Shown: positions 36,766 through 46,110, counted from the first letter of the stretch. The stretch is 64,000 nt of DNA from Paenarthrobacter sp. AR 02 (GCF_021538675.1 NZ_JAJUKH010000006.1:124001-188000); one strand, 5' to 3'. Notes: generated from the letters alone by a model not told the origin. Program-made: numbers and translations.

Positions 36766-37985
36766 TTGGCGGCCTCCGACGCGGCGTACGCGTCGTGGCC
36801 GATGCCGACGCGGGTACCGACTTCGGCGATGACAGGCTTGGCACCGCGGAAGTTCTCGCAGCAGTTGGGACGGCACACGTCGTACCACGGTCCGAGGTCG
36901 GTGACATGCGGACGATCGGCGATGTTGTTATCCACGGTACGTTCGCAGATCAGGTCCACGAGACCGGAAACAAAGGCTGCATGCGTGCCCGGCGTGGGAA
37001 CGCGAGTGGCCTCGATGTTGAGGTTCTGGCTCGTTTCCAGCGCCTCAGTGTCGAGGTCCCAGGCAACTTCCATGTGATCGCTGACGAAACCGAGGGGAAC
37101 AATGACAACGCCCTTGACACCTTCAGGAGCGATTTCCTCGAGGTGGTCGTTGATGTCCGGCTCCAGCCAGGGAATGTGCGGTGCGCCCGAGCGCGACTGG
37201 TACACCAGATCCCATGCGACGTTGGGTGCCACGGTATCCATGATGGCCTTGGCGTTGGCAAGGTGCTGGGCTGCGTAGGCAGATCCTTCAGCGAACTCGC
37301 GCGGCTCGTCGTCTGAACGGCCGGCGGCCTCGGCATCGCGGGTGGGAATGGAGTGGGTAGCGAACAGGACACGGGTCTTCGAGTCCGGGTCGGTTTCGCC
37401 GGCAGCAGCCAGCTTGCCCCGGATCTCTTCAAGCCCGGCGGCTGTCCCCTCAAGGAAGGGCTGAACCACACCAGGGTGGTCGAAGTACTGGCGGATCTTG
37501 TCCACCTCGAGCTTGCCGTCCAGGCCGGTTTCGGTCAGCGCAACGCCGATGTCTTCGCGGTACTGGCGGCAGCTGGAGTAACAGGAGTAGATGCTGGTGG
37601 TGAGCATCAGGATCCGGCGGTGGCCGGCGTCGTATGCATCCTGCAGGACGGGGGCGATGTACGGGTCCCAGTTCCGGTTGCCCCACAGGACGGGCAGCTC
37701 GATTCCGCGCTGTGCCAGCTCGGCTTCGATCGCAGCCTTCAACTCACGGTTCTGCTGGTTGATAGGGCTGATGCCACCAAACGCGCGGTAGTGGTGCGAC
37801 ACCTCTTCCAGGCGTTCGTCGGGGATGCCACGGCCACGGGTGACGTTGCGCAGGAAGGGGATGACGTCCTCCTGGCCTTCGGGTCCACCAAAGGACGCCA
37901 GCAAAACTGCGTCGTAGTTCTTGGGTTCCTGGCGGCCGCGCTCGGTGACGCTGTTCGGTTCGGTGGAAAGGGGGAACTCACTCAT
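36762..37985 (-). CDS. cpfC: Coproporphyrin III ferrochelatase
   Basis: A 407-aa enzyme (formerly HemH) that inserts iron into coproporphyrin III in monoderm bacteria. It opens NYDAVLLASFGGPEGQEDV, and LFATHSIPTRD holds the metal-site His. Cysteines for the [2Fe-2S] cluster known in actinobacterial ferrochelatases are visible as Cys135/Cys139 (SIYSCYSSCRQY) and the C-terminal group Cys371, 375 and 376 (YDVCRPNCCENF). It acts between CgoX and ChdC, and chdC is directly upstream with an ATGA overlap. The presence of chdC rather than a protoporphyrin route argues for coproporphyrin as substrate. Confidence 0.94.
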   Translation of the reverse strand: MSEFPLSTEPNSVTERGRQEPKNYDAVLLASFGGPEGQEDVIPFLRNVTRGRGIPDERLEEVSHHYRAFGGISPINQQNRELKAAIEAELAQRGIELPVLWGNRNWDPYIAPVLQDAYDAGHRRILMLTTSIYSCYSSCRQYREDIGVALTETGLDGKLEVDKIRQYFDHPGVVQPFLEGTAAGLEEIRGKLAAAGETDPDSKTRVLFATHSIPTRDAEAAGRSDDEPREFAEGSAYAAQHLANAKAIMDTVAPNVAWDLVYQSRSGAPHIPWLEPDINDHLEEIAPEGVKGVVIVPLGFVSDHMEVAWDLDTEALETSQNLNIEATRVPTPGTHAAFVSGLVDLICERTVDNNIADRPHVTDLGPWYDVCRPNCCENFRGAKPVIAEVGTRVGIGHDAYAASEAAK

Positions 37986-38683
37986 GCCAGGACCTCAGCA
38001 ATCTCGGCGGCGCTGATGCGACGGCCGGTGTAGAACGGGATTTCTTCACGGACGTGGTTGCGGGCTTCGCTGTCGCGCAGGTGGCGCATCAGGTCGACCA
38101 GGTCCACCAGTTCCGGTGCCTCAAGTCCAAGGATCCATTCCCAGTCCCCCAGCGCGAAGGAGGAGACGGTGTTGGAGATGACCTGCGGGAATTCGCGGCC
38201 CAGCAAACCGTGTTCGCGGAGCATGGCGCCGCGCTCTTCGGCCGGCAGGATGTACCACTCGTAGGAGCGGACGAACGGGTAGACACAGAGCCACGTGCTG
38301 GGCTCGACGCCACGCGCGTAGGCGGGCACGTGGCTCTTGGCGAACTCGGCCTCGCGGTGCACGCCCATGGCGGACCAGACAATTTCCGTTCCTGCGAACA
38401 GTTTGCTGCGGCGGATGGAGCGGACGGCGGACTGCAGGTCCTCGGGCTTGGCGCCGTGGAGCCACACCATGATGTCGGCGTCCGAGCGCATCGCCGACAC
38501 GTCATAGCTACCGCGGAGGACCACGCCGCCGTCGGCGAGCGTTTCGATCAGGGCTTCGAATTCCTGGGCAGCATCGCCGCTGCGCAGGACGTCGGCCGAG
38601 CGCTTGAAGACGGTCCAAAGCGTGAAGAACTGCTCGTCGGTTCCAGCAGTTTTAGTGACAGATTCGGCAGAAGTGTGGCTCAT
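37982..38683 (-). CDS. chdC: Coproheme decarboxylase (HemQ/ChdC)
   Basis: A 233-aa member of the chlorite-dismutase fold that makes heme b from coproheme by two oxidative decarboxylations. Tyr135 in WLCVYPFVRSYEWY is the catalytic tyrosine, His158 in LREHGLLGREF fits the proximal heme ligand, and His118 in AKSHVPAY fits the distal His of actinobacterial ChdC. There is no distal arginine pattern of true chlorite dismutase. It is separated from cgoX by 72 nt, which contain a CRP-like palindrome, and overlaps cpfC by ATGA. Confidence 0.95.
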   Translation of the reverse strand: MSHTSAESVTKTAGTDEQFFTLWTVFKRSADVLRSGDAAQEFEALIETLADGGVVLRGSYDVSAMRSDADIMVWLHGAKPEDLQSAVRSIRRSKLFAGTEIVWSAMGVHREAEFAKSHVPAYARGVEPSTWLCVYPFVRSYEWYILPAEERGAMLREHGLLGREFPQVISNTVSSFALGDWEWILGLEAPELVDLVDLMRHLRDSEARNHVREEIPFYTGRRISAAEIAEVLA

Positions 38684-38744
38684 GGTTCAAGTTTGCCCCG
38701 TGCATGGCGCTAAGTCGAAACGGATCAGTTCTACAGGGCGTAGA

Positions 38745-38760
38745 AGTGATGCAAATCACA
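38745..38760 (-). promoter_or_regulatory. CRP/GlxR-like palindrome upstream of chdC
   Basis: AGTGATGCAAATCACA matches the CRP-family consensus TGTGA-N6-TCACA in nine of ten defined bases. It overlaps the last bases of cgoX and starts 62 nt upstream of the chdC ATG, a sensible place to control the chdC-to-hemL part of the operon. Binding is a prediction. Confidence 0.45.
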
Positions 38761-40255
38761 CAGTGGCGGGCCCGCGCTTGATTGCCTCGCTGAGTTGCTT
38801 CCGGGTATCCGACACGACCGCGGCCAAGCCGTTGCCTGCCAACCACCCTCCGACAACCGTCAGCCCCTCCGCAGCGGCGCATACCTCACGGACGTGCGCC
38901 ACGCGCTGTTTATGACCGACGGCGGCGAACGGCAGGGCACCTGCCCAGCGCACCACATCCCAATCCACAACATCCGCCCGGGATACCGGCACCGTCAACA
39001 ACTGCGAGGCATCGGCCAAGGCCGCGGAAAGGAGGGATTCGTCATCCAGGACCACATCCGGGGATCCACCCGCATCCTCGCGGCGACCATAGGACAGCCG
39101 CAGCACGTGGGTTCCAGGACCGGCTTCCCCGGCAAGCCAATCCCATTTAGCCGTGGCGTGCGTCAGCGCCTTCGCTGTGATCCCCGGGGTCTGTGGCGCC
39201 ACGAGGATGCCGGTTCCGCGGGGTCGCCGATCAAGTTCTGGCACGTCAACCACCATCGTCACCAGGCTCACCAAGGGCCCTGGCGCCGGACGCAGGTCGG
39301 ACAATGCCGGCAGCGACTTCTCCAACAGGCCCACAGCCGCCGGGCCGTCCAGCGCAACCACCAGGTGGCCGGCGTCGTACGTGGAATCACCGGCGGTGAC
39401 ACGCCAACCGGTCGAAGTCTTGACGACGTCCGTCGCCGCAGTTCCGGTGAGCAGGTCCACACCCCGCCCGCGGAGGTCGGCCACCAAGGCGGTCACCAGG
39501 GTGTTCATGCCGCCTGCCAAACCGGCGACGGCGGAACCCGCCTTGGCAAGCCCAGAGCCTGTTTTCCGGGCTGACGCATTGTCGCCGGCCGGGACGGCAG
39601 CAACTTTGCGCTGGGCTGCGACGGCCGCCGACAAGGAACCGTGCGTTCGGATTCCGGCCCGGAGCCCCGGCGCAACCATGTCCACGTCCAGGAGCGCGGG
39701 GTCGGCGGAATGGACACCGCCCACCACTGGGGAAACAAGGCGTTCCAGGACTTTCCTGCCCATCCGGGTCCGCACAAGGGAGGCAACACTTGTCACGTCC
39801 GAGGACGTACCCACCGACGCCGGCAACCACCGGTCCCAGGAGGCGCGCACGGCACCGAGGAAGCCCAGTGAACGCCGGACCTCCGGGTCCCAGGGGTTGG
39901 CTGGTATGCCGAGGACTCCGGTCTTGGGCAACTCCTGCGGGCCGTCCGGCAGCTGCACCCAGGCACCACCGGGGTGCGGGGCTACGATCCTGTCGCCGAG
40001 TCCGAGCTCCCTGGCGAGGTCGGCTACCGCCGAAGACCTCGTGGCATATGACTCTGCGCCGCTGTCCAGTTGGAGCCCTGCGACGACATGGCTGCCCACG
40101 CAACCACCCCAGGCGCCGGTGGCCTCGAGGACCGTGACCGGCATGCCGGCCATGGCAAGTTCCCGCGCAGCAAGGAGCCCTGAAATGCCACCGCCCACCA
40201 CCACGGCACGTGGTCCTGCGGGACGGGCTGTGGGCGTTGGATGTCCGCCGCGCAT
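38756..40255 (-). CDS. cgoX: Coproporphyrinogen III oxidase (CgoX/HemY type)
   Basis: A 499-aa FAD enzyme that oxidises coproporphyrinogen III to coproporphyrin III with oxygen. The N-terminal Rossmann motif is VVVGGGISGLLAARELA, followed by GGCVGSHVVAGLQLDSGAES and late GLTVVGGWLAGNGLAAVV, all typical of HemY/HemG-type flavoproteins. It is five bases downstream of hemE, with TAGGG as ribosome-binding site. It is followed by chdC and cpfC, so the coproporphyrin-dependent branch is complete. Older annotations call this protoporphyrinogen oxidase. Confidence 0.93.
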   Translation of the reverse strand: MRGGHPTPTARPAGPRAVVVGGGISGLLAARELAMAGMPVTVLEATGAWGGCVGSHVVAGLQLDSGAESYATRSSAVADLARELGLGDRIVAPHPGGAWVQLPDGPQELPKTGVLGIPANPWDPEVRRSLGFLGAVRASWDRWLPASVGTSSDVTSVASLVRTRMGRKVLERLVSPVVGGVHSADPALLDVDMVAPGLRAGIRTHGSLSAAVAAQRKVAAVPAGDNASARKTGSGLAKAGSAVAGLAGGMNTLVTALVADLRGRGVDLLTGTAATDVVKTSTGWRVTAGDSTYDAGHLVVALDGPAAVGLLEKSLPALSDLRPAPGPLVSLVTMVVDVPELDRRPRGTGILVAPQTPGITAKALTHATAKWDWLAGEAGPGTHVLRLSYGRREDAGGSPDVVLDDESLLSAALADASQLLTVPVSRADVVDWDVVRWAGALPFAAVGHKQRVAHVREVCAAAEGLTVVGGWLAGNGLAAVVSDTRKQLSEAIKRGPATV

Positions 40256-40260
40256 GAGCC

Positions 40261-41376
40261 CTACTCTGCCGGAATCGAGTGGATGAGTTCCACGACGCGG
40301 GTCAGGACAGTCGGATCCGTTTCCGGTGGGACGCCGTGGCCCAGGTTCAGGACGTGCCCCGGGGCATGCGCGCCGGCTGCGATAACTTCGCGGACATGCG
40401 CCTCCAGGATGTCCCAGGGCGCGGACAGCAGTGCGGGATCGATGTTGCCCTGCAACGGAACGGCCCCGCCAAGGCGACGGTTCGCTTCATCAAGGGGAAG
40501 CCGGTAGTCCACGCCCACCACGTCCACCCCGACGTCGCGCATGGCAACCAGGAGTTCGGACGTGCCGGTGCCGAAGTGGATCAACGGAGCACCGAGGTCC
40601 CGGACATGGTCCAGTGCGCGGGCGGAGGCCGGTGCTACGTACTTGGTGTAGTCGGCAAGGCCCAGGGAGCCTGCCCAGGAGTCAAAGAGCTGCGCGGCCG
40701 AGGCTCCGGCTTCCAGCTGCGCCTGGAGGAACATTCCCGACGTATCGGCGGCCCAGTTTGCCAGCGCGTTCCAGGTCTCAGGGTCGGCATGCATCATGGT
40801 CCGCGGGCCGAGGTGGTCCCGGGAAGGCTTGCCCTCAACCATGTACGCAGCGAGGGTAAACGGGGCACCTGCGAAGCCGATCAACGGAGTCTTTCCAAGC
40901 TCAGCCACTGTCAGGCGAACGGCCTCACGGATTGGCTCCAGGGCCTCCCAGGTCAGGGTGGGAAGAGCGGCGACATCGGCAGCCGTGCGGACGGGCTTGT
41001 CCAGGACCGGCCCCACGCCGGGCACGATATCCACGCCAACGCCCGCCAGCTTCAAGGGAATGACGATGTCCGAGAAAAAGATGGCGGCATCGACCTCGTG
41101 GCGCCGGACGGGCTGCAGCGTGATCTCGGCGGCGAGTTCAGGACGCAGGCACGAGTCCAGCATGGCAACGCCTTCGCGGACCTTGAGGTACTCAGGAAGG
41201 GAACGGCCGGCCTGGCGCATGAACCACACCGGCCGCCGCGACGGCTTGCCGCCACGGTATGCCGTGATCAGCGGCGAGTCCGAGGTACGGCCGTCCTTCA
41301 GCGGGTGGTTGGGGCCGAGGGCTCCCGCCGGGGCGTTGGAGGCCGTACTCTGGGATGCTGCCGAGCTAGAAGTCAT
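40261..41376 (-). CDS. hemE: Uroporphyrinogen decarboxylase
   Basis: A 371-aa enzyme that removes four acetate carboxyls from uroporphyrinogen III to give coproporphyrinogen III. It shows RRPVWFMRQAGRSLPEYL, FFSDIVIPLKLAGVGVDI and GFAGAPFTLAAYMVEG, all family hallmarks. The ATG at 41376 (MTSSSAAS) gives a sensible length; AAAGG lies only 1 nt before it, so the transcript may be near leaderless. It is the first gene of the long heme operon, divergent from hemA. Confidence 0.95.
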   Translation of the reverse strand: MTSSSAASQSTASNAPAGALGPNHPLKDGRTSDSPLITAYRGGKPSRRPVWFMRQAGRSLPEYLKVREGVAMLDSCLRPELAAEITLQPVRRHEVDAAIFFSDIVIPLKLAGVGVDIVPGVGPVLDKPVRTAADVAALPTLTWEALEPIREAVRLTVAELGKTPLIGFAGAPFTLAAYMVEGKPSRDHLGPRTMMHADPETWNALANWAADTSGMFLQAQLEAGASAAQLFDSWAGSLGLADYTKYVAPASARALDHVRDLGAPLIHFGTGTSELLVAMRDVGVDVVGVDYRLPLDEANRRLGGAVPLQGNIDPALLSAPWDILEAHVREVIAAGAHAPGHVLNLGHGVPPETDPTVLTRVVELIHSIPAE

Positions 41377-41494
41377 GCCTTTGATTGTGCCGAAAATCCG
41401 GGGCAAAAGATAACGACAAGCTGTCACGTCAGGCCCAAAAGGAGCCGCTGTGGCGGGGATCACGCATCCGCGTGTGGATCACCACGGCGCCATA

Positions 41495-41525
41495 TTGTTC
41501 TACCGGGCTACGAAAAAGCTATGAT
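41495..41525 (+). promoter_or_regulatory. Possible hemA promoter
   Basis: TTGTTC (41495-41500) and TATGAT (41520-41525) resemble -35 and -10 elements with a 19-bp spacer. Transcription would start about 41532, at or just before the hemA GTG. Confidence 0.35.
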
Positions 41526-41534
41526 GGGGTTGCT

Positions 41535-42854
41535 GTGGTTCTTTTCTCATTGGTGGCTACACACGCCGACATCGACCTTGAAACTGTCGCTCAGTTGAGC
41601 AACGGTTCCTCCGAGCTTGCCTCCGCGGCCCTCACGGATTCGCCCGTAGTTTCCGGTGCGGTGGTGCTTGCCACTTGCAACCGCTACGAGATTTACGGCG
41701 AAACAGGCAACGGCGATGACATCGAAGCGGCCCGCTCTGCCCTGGTGTCCCAGATCAGCGAACTGAGCGGCCTGAACGAGCAACTCGTCTCCCGCTCCTT
41801 TGCGACCCACACCGGCCCGGACGTCACCAGGCACCTCTTCGCCGTGAGCGCCGGGCTGGACTCGGCAGTGGTGGGTGAGCGCGAAATCGCGGGCCAGGTC
41901 CGCCGCGCCCTGATCACTGCCCAGCAGGAAGGCACGGCGAGCTCCGGATTGGTCCGGCTTTTCCAGGCAGCTTCCAAAACCGCCAAGGACGTCGGCGCGC
42001 AGACGGCGCTGGGCTCACGCGGCCTGTCGATTGTCTCCGTTGCTTTGGACCTCGCCACCGACCTCGCCGAGAACGATGACTGGTCCACCAAGAACGTCGT
42101 AGTTTTCGGCACCGGCGCCTATGCGGGTGCCACCATGTCACTCCTGCGCGAACGCGGCTGCACCGCGATCTCCGTCTATTCTTCCTCCGGCCGTGCCGAG
42201 GCTTTCGTAGCCACCCGCGGGGGTACAGCGCTCGACGCCGAAACGCTCCCCGCTGCTGTCGCAGCAGCTGACGTCATGATCGGTTGCAGCGGTTCGGACA
42301 ACCGAGTCGAAGCAGCGGACCTTACGCGCGTCCGGGCACAGTCCAATAAGCCCTTGATTGCGATCGACCTCGCCCTGACCCATGATTTCGACCCCGCGGT
42401 CGGCGAACTCGACGGCGTTGAACTCCTCACGCTTGAATCCGTCCGGCTCGCTGCACCCCAGGAACAGGCAGAGTCGTTGTCCCAGGCCAGTGCGATCGTC
42501 ACCGGCGCGGCCTCTTCCTTTGAGTCCGAGCGTGAGGCACGCTCCGTGGATTCGGCCATTGTGGCGCTGCGCCGGCACACCATGAACGTGTTGGACGCTG
42601 AGATGGAGAAGGTCCGTGCCCGCCACGGTTGCACGGCCGCAGCGGAGGAAGTCGAATTCGCCTTGCGCCGGATGGTCAAGCAGCTCCTCCACATCCCTAC
42701 CGTCAGGGCCCGTGAACTGGCCGCCAACGGCCAGCAGGAGGAGTACGTCGCAGCACTTGAGGCGCTGTACGGCATCCAGGTTGAGCAACCGGCAGCGGCC
42801 CCGGCCGCGGAGTGCCCTGTGGATCACGGGCAACTCCGCTCCGAAAGCGCCTGA
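41535..42854 (+). CDS. hemA: Glutamyl-tRNA reductase
   Basis: A 439-aa NADPH-dependent enzyme that reduces glutamyl-tRNA to glutamate-1-semialdehyde, the committed step of the C5 route. The catalytic cysteine is Cys48 in [14 protein letters not shown]; the Rossmann region includes [18 protein letters not shown], and the C-terminal dimerisation helix reads [21 protein letters not shown]. The GTG at 41535 ([13 protein letters not shown]) has GGGG 5 nt upstream; the longer frame to 41385 is non-coding in character. It is divergent from hemE. The end of the protein is Ala/Pro-rich. Confidence 0.95.
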   Translation: MVLFSLVATHADIDLETVAQLSNGSSELASAALTDSPVVSGAVVLATCNRYEIYGETGNGDDIEAARSALVSQISELSGLNEQLVSRSFATHTGPDVTRHLFAVSAGLDSAVVGEREIAGQVRRALITAQQEGTASSGLVRLFQAASKTAKDVGAQTALGSRGLSIVSVALDLATDLAENDDWSTKNVVVFGTGAYAGATMSLLRERGCTAISVYSSSGRAEAFVATRGGTALDAETLPAAVAAADVMIGCSGSDNRVEAADLTRVRAQSNKPLIAIDLALTHDFDPAVGELDGVELLTLESVRLAAPQEQAESLSQASAIVTGAASSFESEREARSVDSAIVALRRHTMNVLDAEMEKVRARHGCTAAAEEVEFALRRMVKQLLHIPTVRARELAANGQQEEYVAALEALYGIQVEQPAAAPAAECPVDHGQLRSESA

Positions 42855-42863
42855 CACCGCCTG

Positions 42864-43853
42864 CTAGGCGAAAGCGTTGACTCCTGTCAGCTTCGCAGAC
42901 AATTCCCAAAGCCTGGCGGCGTCCGCCTTGTCGATGGCGTGCGCGTCCACCCCCTGATACCTCGCCAACGGCGATTCCTTGTCCGTGGGCTTGGCAACGT
43001 CGCAGTCTTCACAGTAGACACCGCCCATACCTAACAGGGCCCGGGAAGTCGCAGCCCACACCGAGGTAGCAGCGCCTTGCTCCGGCGTCTTGAATCCTTC
43101 GCGGACGTTACCCTCCGCATCCATCCATCCCGCTGCGACCATCTCTTCCTTGGGCAAATGACGTTGAAGCTCTGTCATGATGCCACCAGGATGAACAGCG
43201 AAGGCGCGGACTCCGGAGTCCTTGCCCAGGCGGTCCAATTCCACGGCGAAGAGCGCGTTTGCCGTTTTTGCCTGGCCGTAGGCGCGCCACTTGTCGTAGC
43301 CGCCGTCAAAGTTGACGTCGTCGAACCTGATCGGCGACAACTTGTGGCCGGTGGATGAGAGGGAGATGACGCGGGCATCCCCCGAGGAGGCAAGGGCCGG
43401 CCACAAAGCATTAACCAGGGTGTAGTGCCCCAAGTGGTTGGTTGCGAACTGCGCCTCCCAGCCAGGACCTACCCGTTGTTCCGGGCTGGCCATGATGGCG
43501 GCGTTGTTGATCAGGATGTCCAAGGAACTGTGCCCGGCCAAATACCGCTGGGCGAATGCTTTGATGCTGTCCTGGTCAGCCAGGTCCATTTCTTCCACTG
43601 TGACGGCGTCGCCGAGGCCGGCCGCGGCAAGCACTTCCTTGGCATGTTCCACGCGTCGTGCGGGGACGGTCACGGAGGCGCCTGCGGAGGCCAGTGCCCG
43701 CACGGTCTCCAGGCCAAGCCCCGAATACCCGCCCGTGACGATCGCCGATTTTCCGGAGAGGTCGATCCCGTCGATGACCTCCCGGGCCGTGGAACCGTGT
43801 CCAAAACCGGAACCAATAGGGTGTTGCTGGGTCTCTGCCCGTTCTTCGCTCAT
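42864..43853 (-). CDS. Short-chain dehydrogenase/reductase
   Basis: A 329-aa NAD(P)-dependent oxidoreductase of the retinol-dehydrogenase-like SDR group. The cofactor motif is TGGYSGLG (40-47), INNAAIM is present near 115-121, the catalytic Ser is 166 or 167 in VISLSSTGHK, and Tyr192 and Lys196 form YGQAK. Substrate unknown. It is convergent with hemA (9-nt gap, no terminator seen) and lies 38 nt downstream of moeZ on the same strand, so it may be co-transcribed with it. Confidence 0.9.
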   Translation of the reverse strand: MSEERAETQQHPIGSGFGHGSTAREVIDGIDLSGKSAIVTGGYSGLGLETVRALASAGASVTVPARRVEHAKEVLAAAGLGDAVTVEEMDLADQDSIKAFAQRYLAGHSSLDILINNAAIMASPEQRVGPGWEAQFATNHLGHYTLVNALWPALASSGDARVISLSSTGHKLSPIRFDDVNFDGGYDKWRAYGQAKTANALFAVELDRLGKDSGVRAFAVHPGGIMTELQRHLPKEEMVAAGWMDAEGNVREGFKTPEQGAATSVWAATSRALLGMGGVYCEDCDVAKPTDKESPLARYQGVDAHAIDKADAARLWELSAKLTGVNAFA

Positions 43854-43891
43854 GGTTGAGCTTTACAGATAACGGCCGGAACGGGCAACGC

Positions 43892-45094
43892 TCAGTAAAC
43901 GGGCTTTTGGGGTTCCACGTCACGCACCCAGGCGAGGATACCGCCGTCGAGGTGGCTGACGCGCGTATAGCCCGCCTTCTGCGCGGCATCCAGGACCGCC
44001 GCCGAGCGCGTTCCGGCCTTGCAGTGGAACACTATGTCCTTGTCCTGCGGCAGATGGGACCAGGCCTCTCCGGTCAGGATCCGGCCTTGTGGGATCAGCA
44101 CGGAACCATCAATGCTCACAATGCTGTGCTCGCCTGATTCACGGACATCCACCAGTTCGAAGTCCCGCTCCCCCGACGCCCGCTCGGCGAGCATCGCTGC
44201 CAGCTCGGTGGCCGTGACGGTGTGGTCCTGGTCAGTGGCTGCGACGGGAGTGACGCCGCAGAAGGCCTCGTAGTCGGTCAGTTCGGTGATGGGTTCGGCT
44301 TCCGGATCCTTGGACACCTTGATTTCCCGCCAACTGCCGCCCAAGGCGTCAAAGAGTGCCACGCGTCCCAGCAAGGAACGCCCGACGCCGGTGATCAGCT
44401 TCACGGCTTCGGTCACCATGAGCGATCCAACAGCCGCGCACAACATGCCGAACACTCCGCCCTCGCCACACGACGGCACGGAGCCGGCCGGAGGCGCCTC
44501 GGGGTAGAGGTCCCTGTAGGTGGGTCCGTGTTCGGCCCAGAAAACGCTGACTTGCCCGTCGAAGCGGAAGATGGAGCCCCACACGTAGGGTTTGCCGAGG
44601 ATGGCCGCGGCGTCGTTCACGAGGTACCGCGTGGCAAAGTTGTCAGCACCGTCAAGGATGAGATCATAATCGGCAAACAAATCCAAGGCGTTGGAAGAAT
44701 CCAGGCGGAGATTGTGCAGGACCACGTTCACCAAGGGGTTGAGCTCGGCGATCGCGTCGCGTGCGGACTCGATCTTGGGCGTACCCACGTCCTTCACCCC
44801 GTGGATGACCTGGCGCTGAAGGTTGCTGAGGTCCACAGAGTCGTCGTCCACGATGCCCAAAGTTCCCACACCGGCTGCAGCCAAGTACAGCAGGGCCGGG
44901 GAACCGAGCCCGCCGGCGCCTATGACGAGGACTCTGGCATTCTTAAGCCTGCGTTGGCCCACGGCGCCGATTTCCGGAATGATGAGGTGCCGGGAGTACC
45001 GCTCCACCTCGGCCGGAGTAAGTTCAGCGGCCGGTTCCACAAGGGGCGGAAGGACGGCGGGCGCAGTGGTGCGGACAGCAGCAATTGAGGCCAT
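43892..45094 (-). CDS. moeZ: MoeZ-like adenylyltransferase/sulfurtransferase (E1-like with rhodanese)
   Basis: A 400-aa fusion. The N-terminal ThiF/MoeB E1-like domain has VLVIGAGGLGSPALLYLAAA (motif at 59-64) and SNLQRQVIHGVKDVG; the catalytic region reads PSCGEGGVFGMLC. The C-terminal rhodanese domain (about 295-400) has the active Cys358 in FHCKAGTRSA. Such proteins adenylate the C-terminal Gly-Gly of MoaD, CysO or ThiS and then pass sulfur to it. No separate thiF occurs in the thiamine cluster 1.4 kb away, so this protein may serve ThiS. No zinc CxxC pairs of E. coli MoeB are seen. Confidence 0.9.
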   Translation of the reverse strand: MASIAAVRTTAPAVLPPLVEPAAELTPAEVERYSRHLIIPEIGAVGQRRLKNARVLVIGAGGLGSPALLYLAAAGVGTLGIVDDDSVDLSNLQRQVIHGVKDVGTPKIESARDAIAELNPLVNVVLHNLRLDSSNALDLFADYDLILDGADNFATRYLVNDAAAILGKPYVWGSIFRFDGQVSVFWAEHGPTYRDLYPEAPPAGSVPSCGEGGVFGMLCAAVGSLMVTEAVKLITGVGRSLLGRVALFDALGGSWREIKVSKDPEAEPITELTDYEAFCGVTPVAATDQDHTVTATELAAMLAERASGERDFELVDVRESGEHSIVSIDGSVLIPQGRILTGEAWSHLPQDKDIVFHCKAGTRSAAVLDAAQKAGYTRVSHLDGGILAWVRDVEPQKPVY

Positions 45095-45130
45095 ACCCCA
45101 ATGTATGCCCGCAGATACCGCCCGGTCATA

Positions 45131-45144
45131 TTACCCACCGGTAA
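45131..45144. promoter_or_regulatory. Candidate TetR operator in the moeZ/tetR divergent gap
   Basis: The inverted repeat TTACC-CACC-GGTAA lies in the 84-nt gap between the divergent moeZ and tetR starts. TetR proteins often bind such sites to control themselves and the divergent gene. The arms are short, so this is tentative. Confidence 0.35.
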
Positions 45145-45178
45145 AGTGGTCATAACTGCAAAGGAAAGGCGGCAGACT

Positions 45179-45835
45179 GTGGCTGACGGCACACGGGCAA
45201 ACGATGGAGCACCCGCGAAGCAGGAACGGAGCGGTTCGCCTCGATCGCCAAGGCTGCCAAGGGACGAGCGCCGCGCACAGTTGCTCAACGCAGCGTTGGA
45301 AGTCTTCGTTGCCAACGGGTTCCACGGCGCAGCCATGGACGAAATCGCAGAGACCGCACATGTGAGCAAGCCGGTCCTGTACCAACACTTCCCGTCGAAG
45401 CGCGAGCTCTACATGGCCCTGCTGGACAGCCATCTCGCGACGCTGACGGACCTGATGCTGAGCGCCCTGAACTCCACAACGGACAACAAAGAGCGCGTCA
45501 AGGCGGTCATGCGGGCCTACTACAGGTTCATTGCCGACGACGACCAAGCGCACCGGTTGGTGTTTGAGTCGGACCTCATCAACGACCCCGATGTCAGTTC
45601 CCGGCTGGAAACGTTCAACAAGACGTTCGCGGACGCCGTGGCCCATGTCATCGCCGAGGACACCAAGCTGCCGCCTCTGGAAGCGCAGCTCCTGGGCCGC
45701 GGCCTGGCCGGAATGGCGCAGGTCAGCGCGCGGTATTGGCTTGAGACAGACGGAAACCTGGACCTCGATGTGGCCAGCGATCTGATCTATCGTTTAGCTT
45801 GGCGCGGAATCAGTCGATTCCCCAAAGAGTCCTAA
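45179..45835 (+). CDS. TetR/AcrR family transcriptional regulator
   Basis: A 218-aa repressor-type regulator. The N-terminal helix-turn-helix (about 34-80) contains LLNAALEVFVANGFHGAAMD and HVSKPVLYQHFPSKRELY. The C-terminal ligand domain is not assignable to a known inducer. The GTG at 45179 has AAGGAAAGG about 9 nt upstream and is preferred over the longer frame. It faces moeZ divergently and precedes the DUF3107 gene by 50 nt. Confidence 0.9.
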   Translation: MADGTRANDGAPAKQERSGSPRSPRLPRDERRAQLLNAALEVFVANGFHGAAMDEIAETAHVSKPVLYQHFPSKRELYMALLDSHLATLTDLMLSALNSTTDNKERVKAVMRAYYRFIADDDQAHRLVFESDLINDPDVSSRLETFNKTFADAVAHVIAEDTKLPPLEAQLLGRGLAGMAQVSARYWLETDGNLDLDVASDLIYRLAWRGISRFPKES

Positions 45836-45885
45836 GCTACAAATAGAGGACTGATTCAAAACTTGATTGGCTTGGAGGCCTTGCT

Positions 45886-46110
45886 GTGGAAGTAAAGATC
45901 GGCATTCAGAACGTTGGCCGCGAAATTGTGCTCGAATCCGCTTTGGATGCCGACGCCGTAGCCAAGATCGTGGCGGAGGCCGTGTCCAAGGGCTCGGAAT
46001 TGCGCCTCACGGATGAGAAGGGCCGCCAGGTCATCGTTCCTGGCAACGTTTTGGGCTATGTGGAGATCGGCGCCGAGGAAGTCCGTCGCGTGGGCTTCGG
46101 CGCGCTCTAG
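45886..46110 (+). CDS. DUF3107 small protein
   Basis: A 74-aa acidic protein starting with GTG (MEVKIGIQNVGREIVLES). It belongs to the actinobacterial DUF3107 family, normally 70-80 aa, and the YVEIGAEEVRRVGFG end is typical. No catalytic or metal motif is seen. Function unknown. GGAGG lies upstream of the start (GCTTGGAGGCC). It is followed 37 nt later by a small membrane-protein gene. Confidence 0.9.
   Translation: MEVKIGIQNVGREIVLESALDADAVAKIVAEAVSKGSELRLTDEKGRQVIVPGNVLGYVEIGAEEVRRVGFGAL

Noticed and set aside
37982..38683. Chlorite dismutase
   Set aside because: Only the fold is shared; Tyr135 and the heme-operon position identify coproheme decarboxylase.
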